This document shows, piece by piece, positions 19,919-31,656 of a stretch of DNA of 64,000 bases. A program made the translations under genes and the position numbers. The notes under the pieces were generated by a model, which did not search any database, was not told the DNA's origin, and saw nothing but the letters and a program-made list of their open reading frames with translations. Location: positions 10,186,001-10,250,000 of the forward strand of contig LR990064.1 in assembly GCA_905147135.1 (NCBI GenBank), given 5' to 3'. Numbering within the stretch: the stretch's first letter is position 1; every line of letters begins with the position of its first letter. The stretch comes from Blastobasis lacticolella (Eukaryota > Arthropoda > Insecta > Lepidoptera > Blastobasidae).

Positions 19919-20170
19919 ATGGCTCCCGCGCGAAGTGCCTCGCGTAATATCGACGATCGCCTGGACAAGTATGACAGGAAATTGAAGAGAATATCACGAA
20001 GACTTGAAGAAAATGGGGGCAACAAACATTCGTCATTGCTGCGTCGAAGAAAGAAGTACACCCACAAAATCAACAAGCTCGTGGTGAAAAAGGAAAGGCG
20101 AACGAAATTCTGTCAAGGAGTTGACGAAATTAGTGAGCTCCTAAACAGCATAGCAATCGTGCGACACTGA
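19919..20170 (+). CDS. Gene B copy 3
   Basis: Protein identical to that at 9616..9867. It sits in an uninterrupted monomer, 643 bp upstream of the A start codon. Confidence 0.75.
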   Translation: MAPARSASRNIDDRLDKYDRKLKRISRRLEENGGNKHSSLLRRRKKYTHKINKLVVKKERRTKFCQGVDEISELLNSIAIVRH

Positions 20171-20218
20171 CATGGACCGTTGATGCTTTGAGCTGAAACG
20201 ATCCATAGTGACATAAAA

Positions 20219-20234
20219 GGCCCTTATCAGGGCC
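20219..20234 (+). terminator. Histone-type 3' stem-loop of B copy 3
   Basis: GGCCCT-TATC-AGGGCC, 48 nt after the stop. Confidence 0.85.
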
Positions 20235-20726
20235 ACAATTTATTCCTAAAGTTTCTAAGACACCAAAAAATACGAAAGTTTTTAATGGCTTCATGAATTA
20301 CCCCTAAGTAGGTATATATAAACCCTTTCTTGTAATTATTGTCGTTAGGTGCCTACCTATTTTCGTTTGAATATCGCCACTGACATAGTCCAAGTTTCGG
20401 ATTATCCTGAATGTTATCCCATTCTTTGGTGACATACAATGTTGTTTTACCACATTCATAAATCGACGAATTCGTTTGTGAACAAACCTCTTTTCGTTTG
20501 TGGAATTGCATAAAGCAAACAAACCCAATAATATCTAATAATTCATGAAAAGATTAAACAACTACTCAAATACACCTAGTGTAACAGTACCATCCTGGGG
20601 AGTAAATATGGGAAATGCAATGTGTTAAGTGCATAAATATCTGTATAAATAATTTAAATAGAAAAATCTTAGCACACTAGCACAATCACAATCTGAGAAC
20701 GACAATACGCTACACTGATTACCCCG

Positions 20727-20784
20727 CCCTTTAGGGTGACTACCTGCTTATATATAGCTTTGAAATTTTAAAAACTATTCATTC
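20727..20784 (+). promoter_or_regulatory. Core promoter of A copy 3
   Basis: Same elements as copy 1, with the native B-A spacer upstream. Confidence 0.65.
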
Positions 20785-20813
20785 TGTCGTTGACCGTGCG
20801 AGGCGCAACAGCA

Positions 20814-21134
20814 ATGGATAACTTTTTCGACGACGACACGATGGACCTTAGCCTGCCCGCCATCGCCATCGCCAGCGGCTCCGGTTACTCTCCGGCTGTA
20901 GCGGAGTCTCCGCCGAGCTGGACGGTGGACAATTTAAATTCTTCGGAAATGTCATGGTCATGGAATTCCGATTCCGATGATGACCTGGAAGCGAGCGACG
21001 ACTTGTTGGATCTTCCCAGTCCAACCAATAGTTGTTACTCGCCGTCTCCGGAGTATGCATTTGAGGATCCTGAGCACGAAAACGAAATCGAAGAGGTCGT
21101 CCAGTATCCGGTTGAAACGGCTCCTGCAGCGTGA
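20814..21134 (+). CDS. Gene A copy 3
   Basis: 106-aa protein identical to copy 1. Confidence 0.75.
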   Translation: MDNFFDDDTMDLSLPAIAIASGSGYSPAVAESPPSWTVDNLNSSEMSWSWNSDSDDDLEASDDLLDLPSPTNSCYSPSPEYAFEDPEHENEIEEVVQYPVETAPAA

Positions 21135-21152
21135 AGCCCCCCCACATGAAAC

Positions 21153-21168
21153 GGCCCTTTTCAGGGCC
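21153..21168 (+). terminator. Histone-type 3' stem-loop of A copy 3
   Basis: GGCCCT-TTTC-AGGGCC, 18 nt after the stop. Confidence 0.88.
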
Positions 21169-22857
21169 ACAATTTATTCCTAAAGTTTCTGAGACACCGA
21201 AATATACGAAAAATATTCATGCATTTATGTATTATAGCCATAACACCTTCCTTGTAAATTAAGACTTTGTGGCATAATTGACGTCAAATATGCGCCATGC
21301 AGGAAAAATAAAATTACCTGTTGTTGTACCTTTATCCATTTACCTGATGTTGTAAGCTGGATGACAACAGAAATTATAGATCTAATGATAGAAATAAGTT
21401 AGTTGTACCTAGATAGCGAAATAGGACACAAGAAAATTACTTTAAAATGTAGAAAAGAGATAGAAAAACATATTGTAAGGAATACCTCTTCCATGGCTAC
21501 TACCAACCATACACGCTTTATAAATAGCGAGCAAATAGACGGCAAACTCTTAAGCTACTTGGTGCTGGGAACGGACGTACGTGCTACAGAATCGCTGTTG
21601 GTTTTTATTAAGGTCACGTGAGCTATTTTTCTGATCACTTCCATTCTATTCTTCACTGGATTTCTGTGTATCTGATCTGGGCAAGTAGATAATCGTAATT
21701 GTGTTTAATTTAGTAAAAACTGCTGTTAATTTTGATTATTTGTATGTGATTTGTAAATTTATCTTATTTTTAACACAGCGCCACCTACCGAAAATTGGTG
21801 GTACCTATGTAATGTAGGTATCGTTGCGCGATACGGAATCAAATCCGATACAAGCGCCGCTATGACCGCATAACGGGAAAGACACGAACTATTCGTGCCT
21901 TAATGTACATACGTGTGCATTGTTGTTTATTTATACTTATTGGTGTGCATTCCTATTAATACGTCGAACACTATGCCACAAATTACGCACACAATCGCAC
22001 AGGGTAGGCAATGTATTTTCAGACGAAAAACCCTCCCTCAATCCCTCAAAAACCAAAAAAAGATAATGTAAATATTTTAAAATGTAGATTGCTAAAGTGT
22101 TGCGCTGATTTAATTTACTACCTTTACCTTTGTGTCGTATTGTATTATTTTTATGCTGTACTTGAAAATACTGAGTTGCGGGTCGCCCGCCATTATTTGT
22201 TTTAATTTATAAAAGCAGTTATCTGTCAGTGTGAAAATTGGATAACATTAACTGTGGAAGTTGTAAAGGTGGTGTTTATATAGAGAAAATAAATAATAAC
22301 GTATTTTCTAAACAACCTTTCAGTGAATAAAAGACACGTGATCGTGAAAGGCCGTTCTGACCAGATTTGCAAATAGTACAAACCTCGTCGTTTTTTGAAT
22401 CGTTTAGATCTAGGTTTGAATACATACATTTATGAATGCGTTTACGAAAAATAGGACCTCACATTTTAGAACATTATCATTTACATTTATGAAAAAACCA
22501 CCCTTTATCATCCACTGTCATCTCAGTTATTATTACTTTGTTTACCTAGTGTATCTTTTAATACTTATTTACCGAGTTAAGTATCTGATTATTTAGACCG
22601 TTATCACTTTCTATGGTGACATTGAATGTCGTTTCATCACATTGTAATTAGGTAGATATTTATTTATAAGAATGAAATAAATAAATCGAATATGTCGATC
22701 GTCAACGAACTTGTGCAACTTGACAAAATAACAAAGAATTAAAAATCCACAAAACCATGTTAGTACATTGAATAATTAATCTAAGTACTTACTTCTAATT
22801 TTTTTTGTTTAAAAGTTAGTAGGTATTGCTTTAATTTATTTTATTTGATGATCCAAT

Positions 22858-23115
22858 TCGCCGTGTGGTGTCCGGCAGAGTAGAATAGCACCAATCCCTT
22901 CACTCATGGGTGTCGTACAAGGCGACTAATGTTTTCGAGGAAAAAGATCAAGAGTCTCCGTAGTCTGGAGAATGGGCAGCAGCATTTTCCATTGTTATAT
23001 TTAAACACTGCGATCTCCAACCCGCCTGCCAAGCGTGGAGATTATGGCAACAATCCCCCTTTCGTGGGAGAGGCCCTAAGTCCTGCAGTGGACTGTTACG
23101 GGCTGTGATGTGATG
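22858..23115 (+). mobile_element. SINE-like retroposon, copy in U2
   Basis: 258 bp; target duplications 22846-22857 and 23116-23127. Confidence 0.62.
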
Positions 23116-23331
23116 TGATGATCCAATGCAGATGGAAAACCCGTAATTGCTTTATTTCGTTTCAGCAGTTTCCGTTTAGGTATAGGGTGTAAATTAAAGT
23201 TGCAATGATGTAAAAATGAAAAAGTACATATAAAACTGGGGTTAAAGTCAACACTCAAGAATCTTATGTCAAGACTTACGTAATGTTAAAAAGATGATAC
23301 CTATAAAAGTAACTTATTTGCTAGGTTAGCT

Positions 23332-23438
23332 GAAAGAGATATATAGCGCTATCTCTTTCACGAGCCTGCAGGAATCACGCGACCGGGCGAATAGCCGTCC
23401 CGCATAAATACATGCGCTCTGCTTGCGACATCTCATTG
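23332..23438 (+). promoter_or_regulatory. Promoter of B copy 4
   Basis: Inverted repeat, TATA box and TCATTG unchanged. Confidence 0.62.
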
Positions 23439-23449
23439 CTCGTTCAGAC

Positions 23450-23701
23450 ATGGCTCCCGCGCGAAGTGCCTCGCGTAATATCGACGATCGCCTGGACAAG
23501 TATGACAGGAAATTGAAGAGAATATCACGAAGACTTGAAGAAAATGGGGGCAACAAACATTCGTCATTGCTGCGTCGAAGAAAGAAGTACACCCACAAAA
23601 TCAACAAGCTCGTGGTGAAAAAGGAAAGGCGAACGAAATTCTGTCAAGGAGTTGACGAAATTAGTGAGCTCCTAAACAGCATAGCAATCGTGCGACACTG
23701 A
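23450..23701 (+). CDS. Gene B copy 4
   Basis: Protein identical to the other complete copies. Confidence 0.75.
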   Translation: MAPARSASRNIDDRLDKYDRKLKRISRRLEENGGNKHSSLLRRRKKYTHKINKLVVKKERRTKFCQGVDEISELLNSIAIVRH

Positions 23702-23749
23702 CATGGACCGTTGATGCTTTGAGCTGAAACGATCCATAGTGACATAAAA

Positions 23750-23765
23750 GGCCCTTATCAGGGCC
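23750..23765 (+). terminator. Histone-type 3' stem-loop of B copy 4
   Basis: GGCCCT-TATC-AGGGCC, 48 nt after the stop. Confidence 0.85.
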
Positions 23766-24257
23766 ACAATTTATTCCTAAAGTTTCTAAGACACCAAAAA
23801 ATACGAAAGTTTTTAATGGCTTCATGAATTACCCCTAAGTAGGTATATATAAACCCTTTCTTGTAATTATTGTCGTTAGGTGCCTACCTATTTTCGTTTG
23901 AATATCGCCACTGACATAGTCCAAGTTTCGGATTATCCTGAATGTTATCCCATTCTTTGGTGACATACAATGTTGTTTTACCACATTCATAAATCGACGA
24001 ATTCGTTTGTGAACAAACCTCTTTTCGTTTGTGGAATTGCATAAAGCAAACAAACCCAATAATATCTAATAATTCATGAAAAGATTAAACAACTACTCAA
24101 ATACACCTAGTGTAACAGTACCATCCTGGGGAGTAAATATGGGAAATGCAATGTGTTAAGTGCATAAATATCTGTATAAATAATTTAAATAGAAAAATCT
24201 TAGCACACTAGCACAATCACAATCTGAGAACGACAATACGCTACACTGATTACCCCG

Positions 24258-24315
24258 CCCTTTAGGGTGACTACCTGCTTATATATAGCTTTGAAATTTT
24301 AAAAACTATTCATTC
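24258..24315 (+). promoter_or_regulatory. Core promoter of A copy 4
   Basis: Same elements as copy 1. Confidence 0.65.
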
Positions 24316-24344
24316 TGTCGTTGACCGTGCGAGGCGCAACAGCA

Positions 24345-24665
24345 ATGGATAACTTTTTCGACGACGACACGATGGACCTTAGCCTGCCCGCCATCGCCAT
24401 CGCCAGCGGCTCCGGTTACTCTCCGGCTGTAGCGGAGTCTCCGCCGAGCTGGACGGTGGACAATTTAAATTCTTCGGAAATGTCATGGTCATGGAATTCC
24501 GATTCCGATGATGACCTGGAAGCGAGCGACGACTTGTTGGATCTTCCCAGTCCAACCAATAGTTGTTACTCGCCGTCTCCGGAGTATGCATTTGAGGATC
24601 CTGAGCACGAAAACGAAATCGAAGAGGTCGTCCAGTATCCGGTTGAAACGGCTCCTGCAGCGTGA
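24345..24665 (+). CDS. Gene A copy 4
   Basis: 106-aa protein identical to copy 1; Jockey-2 begins about 1.1 kb downstream. Confidence 0.75.
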   Translation: MDNFFDDDTMDLSLPAIAIASGSGYSPAVAESPPSWTVDNLNSSEMSWSWNSDSDDDLEASDDLLDLPSPTNSCYSPSPEYAFEDPEHENEIEEVVQYPVETAPAA

Positions 24666-24683
24666 AGCCCCCCCACATGAAAC

Positions 24684-24699
24684 GGCCCTTTTCAGGGCC
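24684..24699 (+). terminator. Histone-type 3' stem-loop of A copy 4
   Basis: GGCCCT-TTTC-AGGGCC, 18 nt after the stop. Confidence 0.88.
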
Positions 24700-26626
24700 A
24701 CAATTTATTCCTAAAGTTTCTGAGACACCGAAATATACGAAAAATATTCATGCATTTATGTATTATAGCCATAACACCTTCCTTGTAAATTAAGACTTTG
24801 TGGCATAATTGACGTCAAATATGCGCCATGCAGGAAAAATAAAATTACCTGTTGTTGTACCTTTATCCATTTACCTGATGTTGTAAGCTGGATGACAACA
24901 GAAATTATAGATCTAATGATAGAAATAAGTTAGATGTACCTAGATAGCGAAATAGGACACAAGAAAATTACTTTAAAATGTAGAAAAGAGATAGAAAAAC
25001 ATATTGTAAGGAATACCTCTTCCATGGCTACTACCAACCATACACGCTTTATAAATAGCGAGCAAATAGACGGCAAACTCTTAAGCTACTTGGTGCTGGG
25101 AACGGACGTACGTGCTACAGAATCGCTGTTGGTTTTTATTAAGGTCACGTGAGCTATTTTTCTGATCACTTCCATTCTATTCTTCACTGGATTTCTGTGT
25201 ATCTGATCTGGGCAAGTAGATAATCGTAATTGTGTTTAATTTAGTAAAAACTGCTGTTAATTTTGATTATTTGTATGTGATTTGTAAATTTATCTTATTT
25301 TTAACACAGCGCCACCTACCGAAAATTGGTGGTACCTATGTAATGTAGGTATCGTTGCGCGATACGGAATCAAATCCGATACTAGCGCCGCTATGACCGC
25401 ATAACGGGAAAGACACGAACTATTCGTGCCTTAATGTACATACGTGTGCATTGTTGTTTATTTATACTTATTGGTGTGCATTCCTATTAATACGTCGAAC
25501 ACTATGCCACAAATTACGCACACAATCGCACAGGGTAGGCAATGTATTTTCAGACGAAAAACCCTCCCTCAATCCCTCAAAAACCAAAAAAAGATAATGT
25601 AAATATTTTAAAATGTAGATTGCTAAAGTGTTGCGCTGATTTAATTTACTACCTTTACCTTTGTGTCGTATTGTATTATTTTTATGCTGTAGTTGAAAAT
25701 ACTGAGTTGCGGGTCGCCCGCCATTATTTATTTTAATTTATAAAAGCAGTTATCTGTCAGTGTGAAAATTGGATAACATTAACTGTGGAACCATTCTTCA
25801 TCTTCTCGCGCGTGCGCGGAGCGCACGTGCGGGGAGACCGCTTGGGTCGTGCCCACTGGCGGTGGTGTGCTTACGCGGGCCGTTAAAACGGCCCGGTCGT
25901 TTGGTTTGGCTCCCCCGGCATTTCACGCACGGGGGGGGAGCGGGCCTCGGCTTGGGATGTTGTGGTGCCGGTGTTGCCTCGATGTGACAGTCCGGTCTGT
26001 GGGGTTTGCGCCCCCCGCTAGCTCTTCTTTGCCGCCCTCGGCGCGGTACCAGCCTGCCGAGTGGGACCCCGTTCGGGGAGGCCCGGCAAACGACCAGCGA
26101 GCGGGCGGCATCCTGCAGCGAGGGGTGCGAGGCGTCAGACCGGTACCGCTACCGTTGAAACTCTCCCGAGCCCCAACGGCAGCGGCAGTCGTTGGTGTGA
26201 TGTTGGCAGCCCTGTTTCTACTTATCTAGTAGAACGTAGAAGATAAAAAATTTTTTGTGCGGGTACTTGCACAAAATTTTCATTGATGCGACCCATTCAT
26301 GCGCATGAATGGTTCATTCAATGCGCATGAATGGGCCGGTACAGTTAATCGCACTACGGCGCGGAATTCCATTGATGCGCGGGTCCATTCATGCGCTATG
26401 AATGGGATTACTCACAGCGCATGAATGGACCGGTGACGGATGCTAGTGGCGCGGACGGCGCGAGTGGCGCAGTGGCGCCGGCGCGCGTCTGCGTTGCAGT
26501 GGTGTCGGGTTCAGGTTTGGGGGCACCAGTTTCGGTTTTTTTGCAAAGCCGACTCTGGCGACCCCGTCACGTTCGGTGGTGTTGCCGCGGGACTCACCCG
26601 GGTGGGGATTTCCCGCGGCAATGGTG

Positions 26627-28435
26627 TCAGGTTGGGGTGTCTAGTCCGGTGGTGGCTGCCGCGAGCTCACCCGGGTGGGGAGCTCCAGCGGCAGCGGGTG
26701 TCACATCAGGTGCGACGGTCGTCGTGGGCCCCAGGAGCTCTCGTGGGAGCGCTCTGGAGCTGCGGTCAGGTGGGCGTGCGTGTAGCGGCGCGATACCGCG
26801 GATGTGCGGGTACGCCGAGTTGTCGGCGGACTCGAACATCCGCCGCGCCAGACGCACGACGAAGTCGTCCAGGCCCTCGTGCTGGAGATCCCGGCTGATG
26901 GTGGAGTTTCTCACGTACCTGCCGGCGCCGACAATGGTGCGCAGGGAGAGGTTCTCCTGCGCTCGGAGGCGTTGCCGCTGGCTGTCAGCGGCCAGGGCGT
27001 ACCACGCCGGCGCGGCGTACGTGAGGCGGGATCTGATGTACGTCTTGTAGATCCCCAGCTTGGCCCGCAGTGGTAACGAGCTAGCGAGGACCGGACGTAA
27101 CTTACTTCGCGCCACCTTTGCGGCGACGACCGTCTGTTGGACGTGGTCGTGCATAGTGAGGCCCTGGTCGATGGTGAGACCCAGGTACTTCACCCTGCGC
27201 GACCACGGGATGTCTTGTCCGTGTAGGCGCAGTGGAGGGGGTAGCTCGGCGATGTTCTGCCTCCGCCCGACGATCATGGCCTGCGTCTTCGCGACGTTCA
27301 CCGACATTCCCCACTTGTCGAGCCAGGGTGGTAGGGCGTCGAGCTGGGCTTGCATCTGTTTGATGGCGTGCTTGATGTTCACCGACGAGCTCTGGTACGC
27401 CGTGTCGTCGGCGAAGAGCGCCAACAGCACGCCAGTGCTCACGGGGATGTCGTCGGTGAACAGGGCGTAGAGCGCAGGCGAGAGGCAGCTACCCTGTGGC
27501 ACGCCGGCGAGGACTCGGCGCACCGACGAGGTCTTGTCCTCCACTGCTACTTGGAACTCCCTGTTGCGCAGGAAGCTGGCCACGACCTGTAGGACCCCGC
27601 GTGGAGCGGCACTCTCCGACAGTTTGTATAGCAGGCCCTCGTGCCATACCCTGTCGAAGGCCTTCTCCATGTCCAGCATCACCACTACCGAGTACTCACG
27701 CTTGTTCCGGCAGGTGGCCAGACAATGCAGTACCCGGGAGAGCTGGAGCGTCGTAGAATGGCCCGGCCTGAAGCCAAATTGCTCCGGCCTGGGCTCTACG
27801 TGCGGGGTCAGGAGGCGAAGCAGGAGCGTTTCGAACACCTTGGAGAGCATCGACAGCAGCGTGATGGGGCGGTTCCCCTCCGGCTTGGTGGAGTTCTTCC
27901 CGGGCTTGGGCAGCATAATGACGCGCCCCAGCTTCCAGGATGACGGGAAGTGACCCGTGCGCAGAATTCCGTTGCACACGCGGGTGAAAGTCGCCACGGT
28001 GCGCGGCGGTAGGTGGCGTAGCGCCGCGTTTGTGATACGGTCTGCGCCCGGGGCCTTGCGGGGATTGGTGCGGGCGAGTGCGCGCTGCACGGTGCCCGGG
28101 GATACGAACAGGGGTTGTTCGTCTGCCGGGGGTGGTGCTGCCAGACGCTCTCGTAGCTGTCGCTCGACTGCTTCGCGGTGGTCGTGGTCCGTCGTCTCGT
28201 TCGGGGTGAACTGCCTTTCTAGGTAGTCGGCGAAAATCTCCGCCCTATCTTCCGCCTTGTACCTAGGTCGGCAGTCAGTGTCTAGTAGTGGCCGGACGGG
28301 CTGGGGTTTGGAGGACAGTTGGCGGCAGAGACGATGCACGGAGGGCACGTGATCGCTCACCTCCCTAATGTGGTCCTCCCAGGACTCAGCAGCGTGGTCG
28401 ACGAGCGCTGCCTTCACCCTCTCCACCAAGGTATT
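26627..28435 (-). pseudogene. Jockey-2 ORF2, C-terminal part (RT)
   Basis: Reverse transcriptase half including RPITLLSMLSKVFE, LDMEKAFDRVW, GVPQGS and FADD. It is cut off from the endonuclease half by the nested LINE and has no start codon of its own. Confidence 0.9.
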
Positions 28436-30680
28436 TATTTTATTTTATTTTATTTTCTTCGGAAAACAAACAGTACTTAATAGCTAAATAGAATTAGTAC
28501 AAAGAGTCTATCGACCATTTACATGTTTTCGCATATAAAAGTCTATATAATAAACAATAAACACTTGCCTAAATTATTACGAAACCATGAATTGGATGCT
28601 TATAATAAAATAATAGTTAGGGAACTGAATCAAACCAATTTTTTGAGAGTGCAACCTTAAATGAATTTGATTTTGAATTAAAAAGATCAAGATGGGTACA
28701 GTCAGGCAGTTCATTCAATGAATTAGGTGCACGACAGAAGAATGAGTTTTGCCTATAGTTTGTAGAGCTTAGGGATACAGATAATAATGGAGTTCGTCTA
28801 AGGGTCCTACTTGGTACTCGCAAATCTATCTTTGATAGAAGTTGAGGAGAGTCTACTTGACTCTGAGCTATGTTAACAAGGTAGACAATATCAGCAATGT
28901 TCCGCCTAACCTGCAAAGGTAAAATATGTTGCTTTTTACACCGCGACTCATAGTTTATTTCATTTTGCCCGCACTTATACTGAAGGTATCTCATGAACCT
29001 TCTCTGTATAGACTCTAACCTATTAATGTAAATTTTGTATAATGGATTCCAGATTTGAGAACAATACTCGACAGTACTACGCACAAAAGAACAGTACAGT
29101 ATTTTGATCAGTTTTATGTTATTAAACTGTGAGCTGGACCTCATAACAAAGCCCATAGCTTTGTTAGCTTTGGTGGAAATATATTCTATATGTTTATCGT
29201 ATAGTAATTTCGAATCATGTATAACACCAAGGTCACGAATTTCGTTAACTGTTTTCAAAGGTAACCCTTGAATCTGATAATTGTGGGCAATTTTGAGTCT
29301 CTTACGTGTGAAAGTTATTGAATAACATTTAGAAACGTTTAATTGTAAATTATTCGCTGAACAATAATACTCAAATCTGTTAAGATCCTGCTGCAGTAGA
29401 TCACAGTCGATAACAGTATTTATTCGCTTAAAAATTTTCATGTCGTCAGCATATAGCAAAAAAGATGAATGAATGAAACATGAACTAACGTCATTAATAA
29501 AAATAATGAACAAAAGCGGCCCCAGCAGTGATCCCTGGGGCACTCCAGAAGGAACGTCCTTCCACACAGAAGAGAACCCATTGATTACCACAGCTTGCGA
29601 TCGATTTTCTATATAAGAGGTAAACCATCGGAACAGATTACCATGAATACCTGCTCTTAATAGTTTCTGTAGTAATATTTGATGGTCAATACGGTCGAAT
29701 GCTTTCGTAAAATCCGTAAATATGGCATCCACTTGACCTCCAGCCTCCATAGATGCCGTTGCGTAATCGTAGAAGGACAACAAGTTGGAGGTTGTTGAGC
29801 GCTTTTTTAAAAATCCGTGTTGTTCGGGGATGAAAAATGACGAAAGAGAGGAATATACCTGCGAGTAAACTAACCTTTCAAATACTTTAGCAAACAAACA
29901 TAGTTTAGATATTGGCCTATAGTTTTTCACATTGTTTTTATTTCCATTTTTGAGAATTGGAGTAATAAATGCTGACTTCCAGATTGATGGCACTATACCC
30001 TCCTTAATAGACCTTCTGAAAATTATTGTTAGGGGCCTAGTTAAGCTATCTGCACATTTAACAATAAAAATAGGCACAATATCATCAGGTCCTGGTCCTT
30101 TAGTTACATCAATAGAACTCAGCAGTTTGGAAACTGTGCTATGATCGATGTCAATATCCCCTACACAGTAATTGTGATGCTGGTTACCATAACTATCGCG
30201 GCTTGCTCCAGTCAAATTACTGTTAGGATGAGATGGCGACGAGAGGAAGGTAGAATGAAAGTAAGTCGCGAAAAGATTACAGACTGCCTCGCCAGAGCTG
30301 GCCGAACACCCCTCGTAAACCACAGTGGAAGGGATAGAATTCGAGTTTTTGTTTCTGGATTTAATATAAGACCAAAACATTTTAGGAGCTTTTATGATAG
30401 AATCTTCTATATTTTTCATATAAATGTTATAACACTCATGTTCCAATACCTTTGCTCTCTTTCTCAATAGTGAAAAAGTGGCATAATCAGTCGAGTTTCC
30501 ATATGTGCGATATTTTCTTAGAAACTTGAGCTTTTCTTTAAGTAATTTTTTTAGTGAGCTACTATACCACGGGGGAAATTTATTGTTACTGACATACTTA
30601 TGAGGAATGTATTTATCCCTAGTATTATATAAAATTTGATAAAAAGAGTTGAGAGTGTCATCGAGAGAGGTTATAGGAGT
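28436..30680 (-). mobile_element. CR1-group LINE fragment nested in Jockey-2
   Basis: 2,245 bp on the minus strand, AT-rich in a GC-rich host element. It is flanked by TATT (28432-28435 and 30681-30684), present once at the same place in Jockey-1. The 3' tail is a (TAAAA)n-type run, the 5' end is truncated within ORF2, as is usual for LINEs. The clade (CR1/Daphne/Kiri group) is judged from RT motifs and the simple-repeat tail. Confidence 0.88.
28617..30680 (-). pseudogene. Nested LINE ORF2, 5'-truncated, reverse transcriptase
   Basis: Open from the insertion junction to the stop, 687 codons, with no internal lesion; the endonuclease part is missing. Near the start is a PPWYSSSLKKLLKEK linker typical of CR1/Jockey ORF2. 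The RT shows GPDDI, NYRPISKLCLFAKVFE, TDFTKAFDRIDH, GVPQGSLLGPLLFIIFIND and the catalytic YADD near genomic 29,450. The absence of lesions suggests a recent insertion. Confidence 0.9.
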
Positions 30681-31656
30681 TATTGAGCCTGGTTTTGAGG
30701 GTTGGGCATCGGGTACGGTGCCACAGCCGCCGCAGATCGCGTTTCTCCCTGATGAGCGCCTGGATCCGCGCGGGCAAAGGCTCGCGCCTCGCCCTGCGCG
30801 GAACGGTGTGGGTTGATGTTGCGATTGCGGTCTGGATGGCGGCTGTTAGCTCCCCAGTGGCTCGTTCGACGTCGTCCGGCGTGGAGATGGGCATTGTCGG
30901 GGTGTGGGCCTCCAGGTGTGCGGCGAAGGCCTCCCAGTCGATCCGTGGGCGTTGCGGCGGCGGGGCAACCCTTACGGGCGACCCGGCCAGCTCGCATAGC
31001 ACGGGGCGGTGGTCCGATGGGAGGTCGTATAGGACCTCCTGCGTCAGCTGCAGTGCGCCTAGACCTCTATGGACCACGATGTCGAGCACGTTGTCGGTCC
31101 GCCCGGTTGGGTCCAGGCGGGTCGGCTCGTCCGGGGCGTCGATGTTGTACTCGCGGTCCATAGAGTCGCGCATGAGGTCTCGGCCGGCAGCGCAGATGGT
31201 CGCGCAATGCCAGGCCGTGTGGTGCGCGTTGAGGTCCCCCGCCAGGATGGTCGGCAGGGGGGACTGCAGCAGGAGGTCCCGCAGTTCCCGCACTATAAGC
31301 GGGGTAGCGGGGGGTCGGTAGGCGGCGTACACGCGGATGTCAACGTTACCCACGTGTAAGTCGACACCCAGCGCGTACATGCTCTGGAGGCTCACTGGTG
31401 GTGTTGGTTGGTGGACTACCCGGCGGTGGACGAGGACGAGAAGGCCTCTGTAGGCCCTCCCCTCTGGTGACACCTCGTCCTGTCGGTACGCCAAGTAGCC
31501 TGGGAAGTTGTAATTGTCTGTTTGTCGTAGGTGGGTCTCGCTCACAAGTGCCACGTCGATATCCTGCTCCCTAAGGAAGTGAAGGAGCAGGCGACGCTTG
31601 TTCCTGAGCGAGCCCGCATTCCAGTGCACCAGTCTCAATGGTTTGTTGTTATCCAT
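30681..31656 (-). pseudogene. Jockey-2 ORF2, N-terminal part (AP endonuclease)
   Basis: First about 325 residues of ORF2, retaining N13, E40, GDLN and SDH. It reads into the nested LINE and stops shortly after (30658). Confidence 0.9.

Larger units (their letters stand above)
19919..23449 (+). repeat. Array unit U2 (plain)
   Basis: Exactly 3,531 bp; the best reference monomer in the window, free of Jockey and BEL insertions. Confidence 0.95.

Noticed and set aside
28617..30467. Nested LINE frame taken as a complete 616-aa gene
   Set aside because: The frame remains open upstream to the insertion junction at 30680 and the first codon is TTG; it is a 5'-truncated ORF2.
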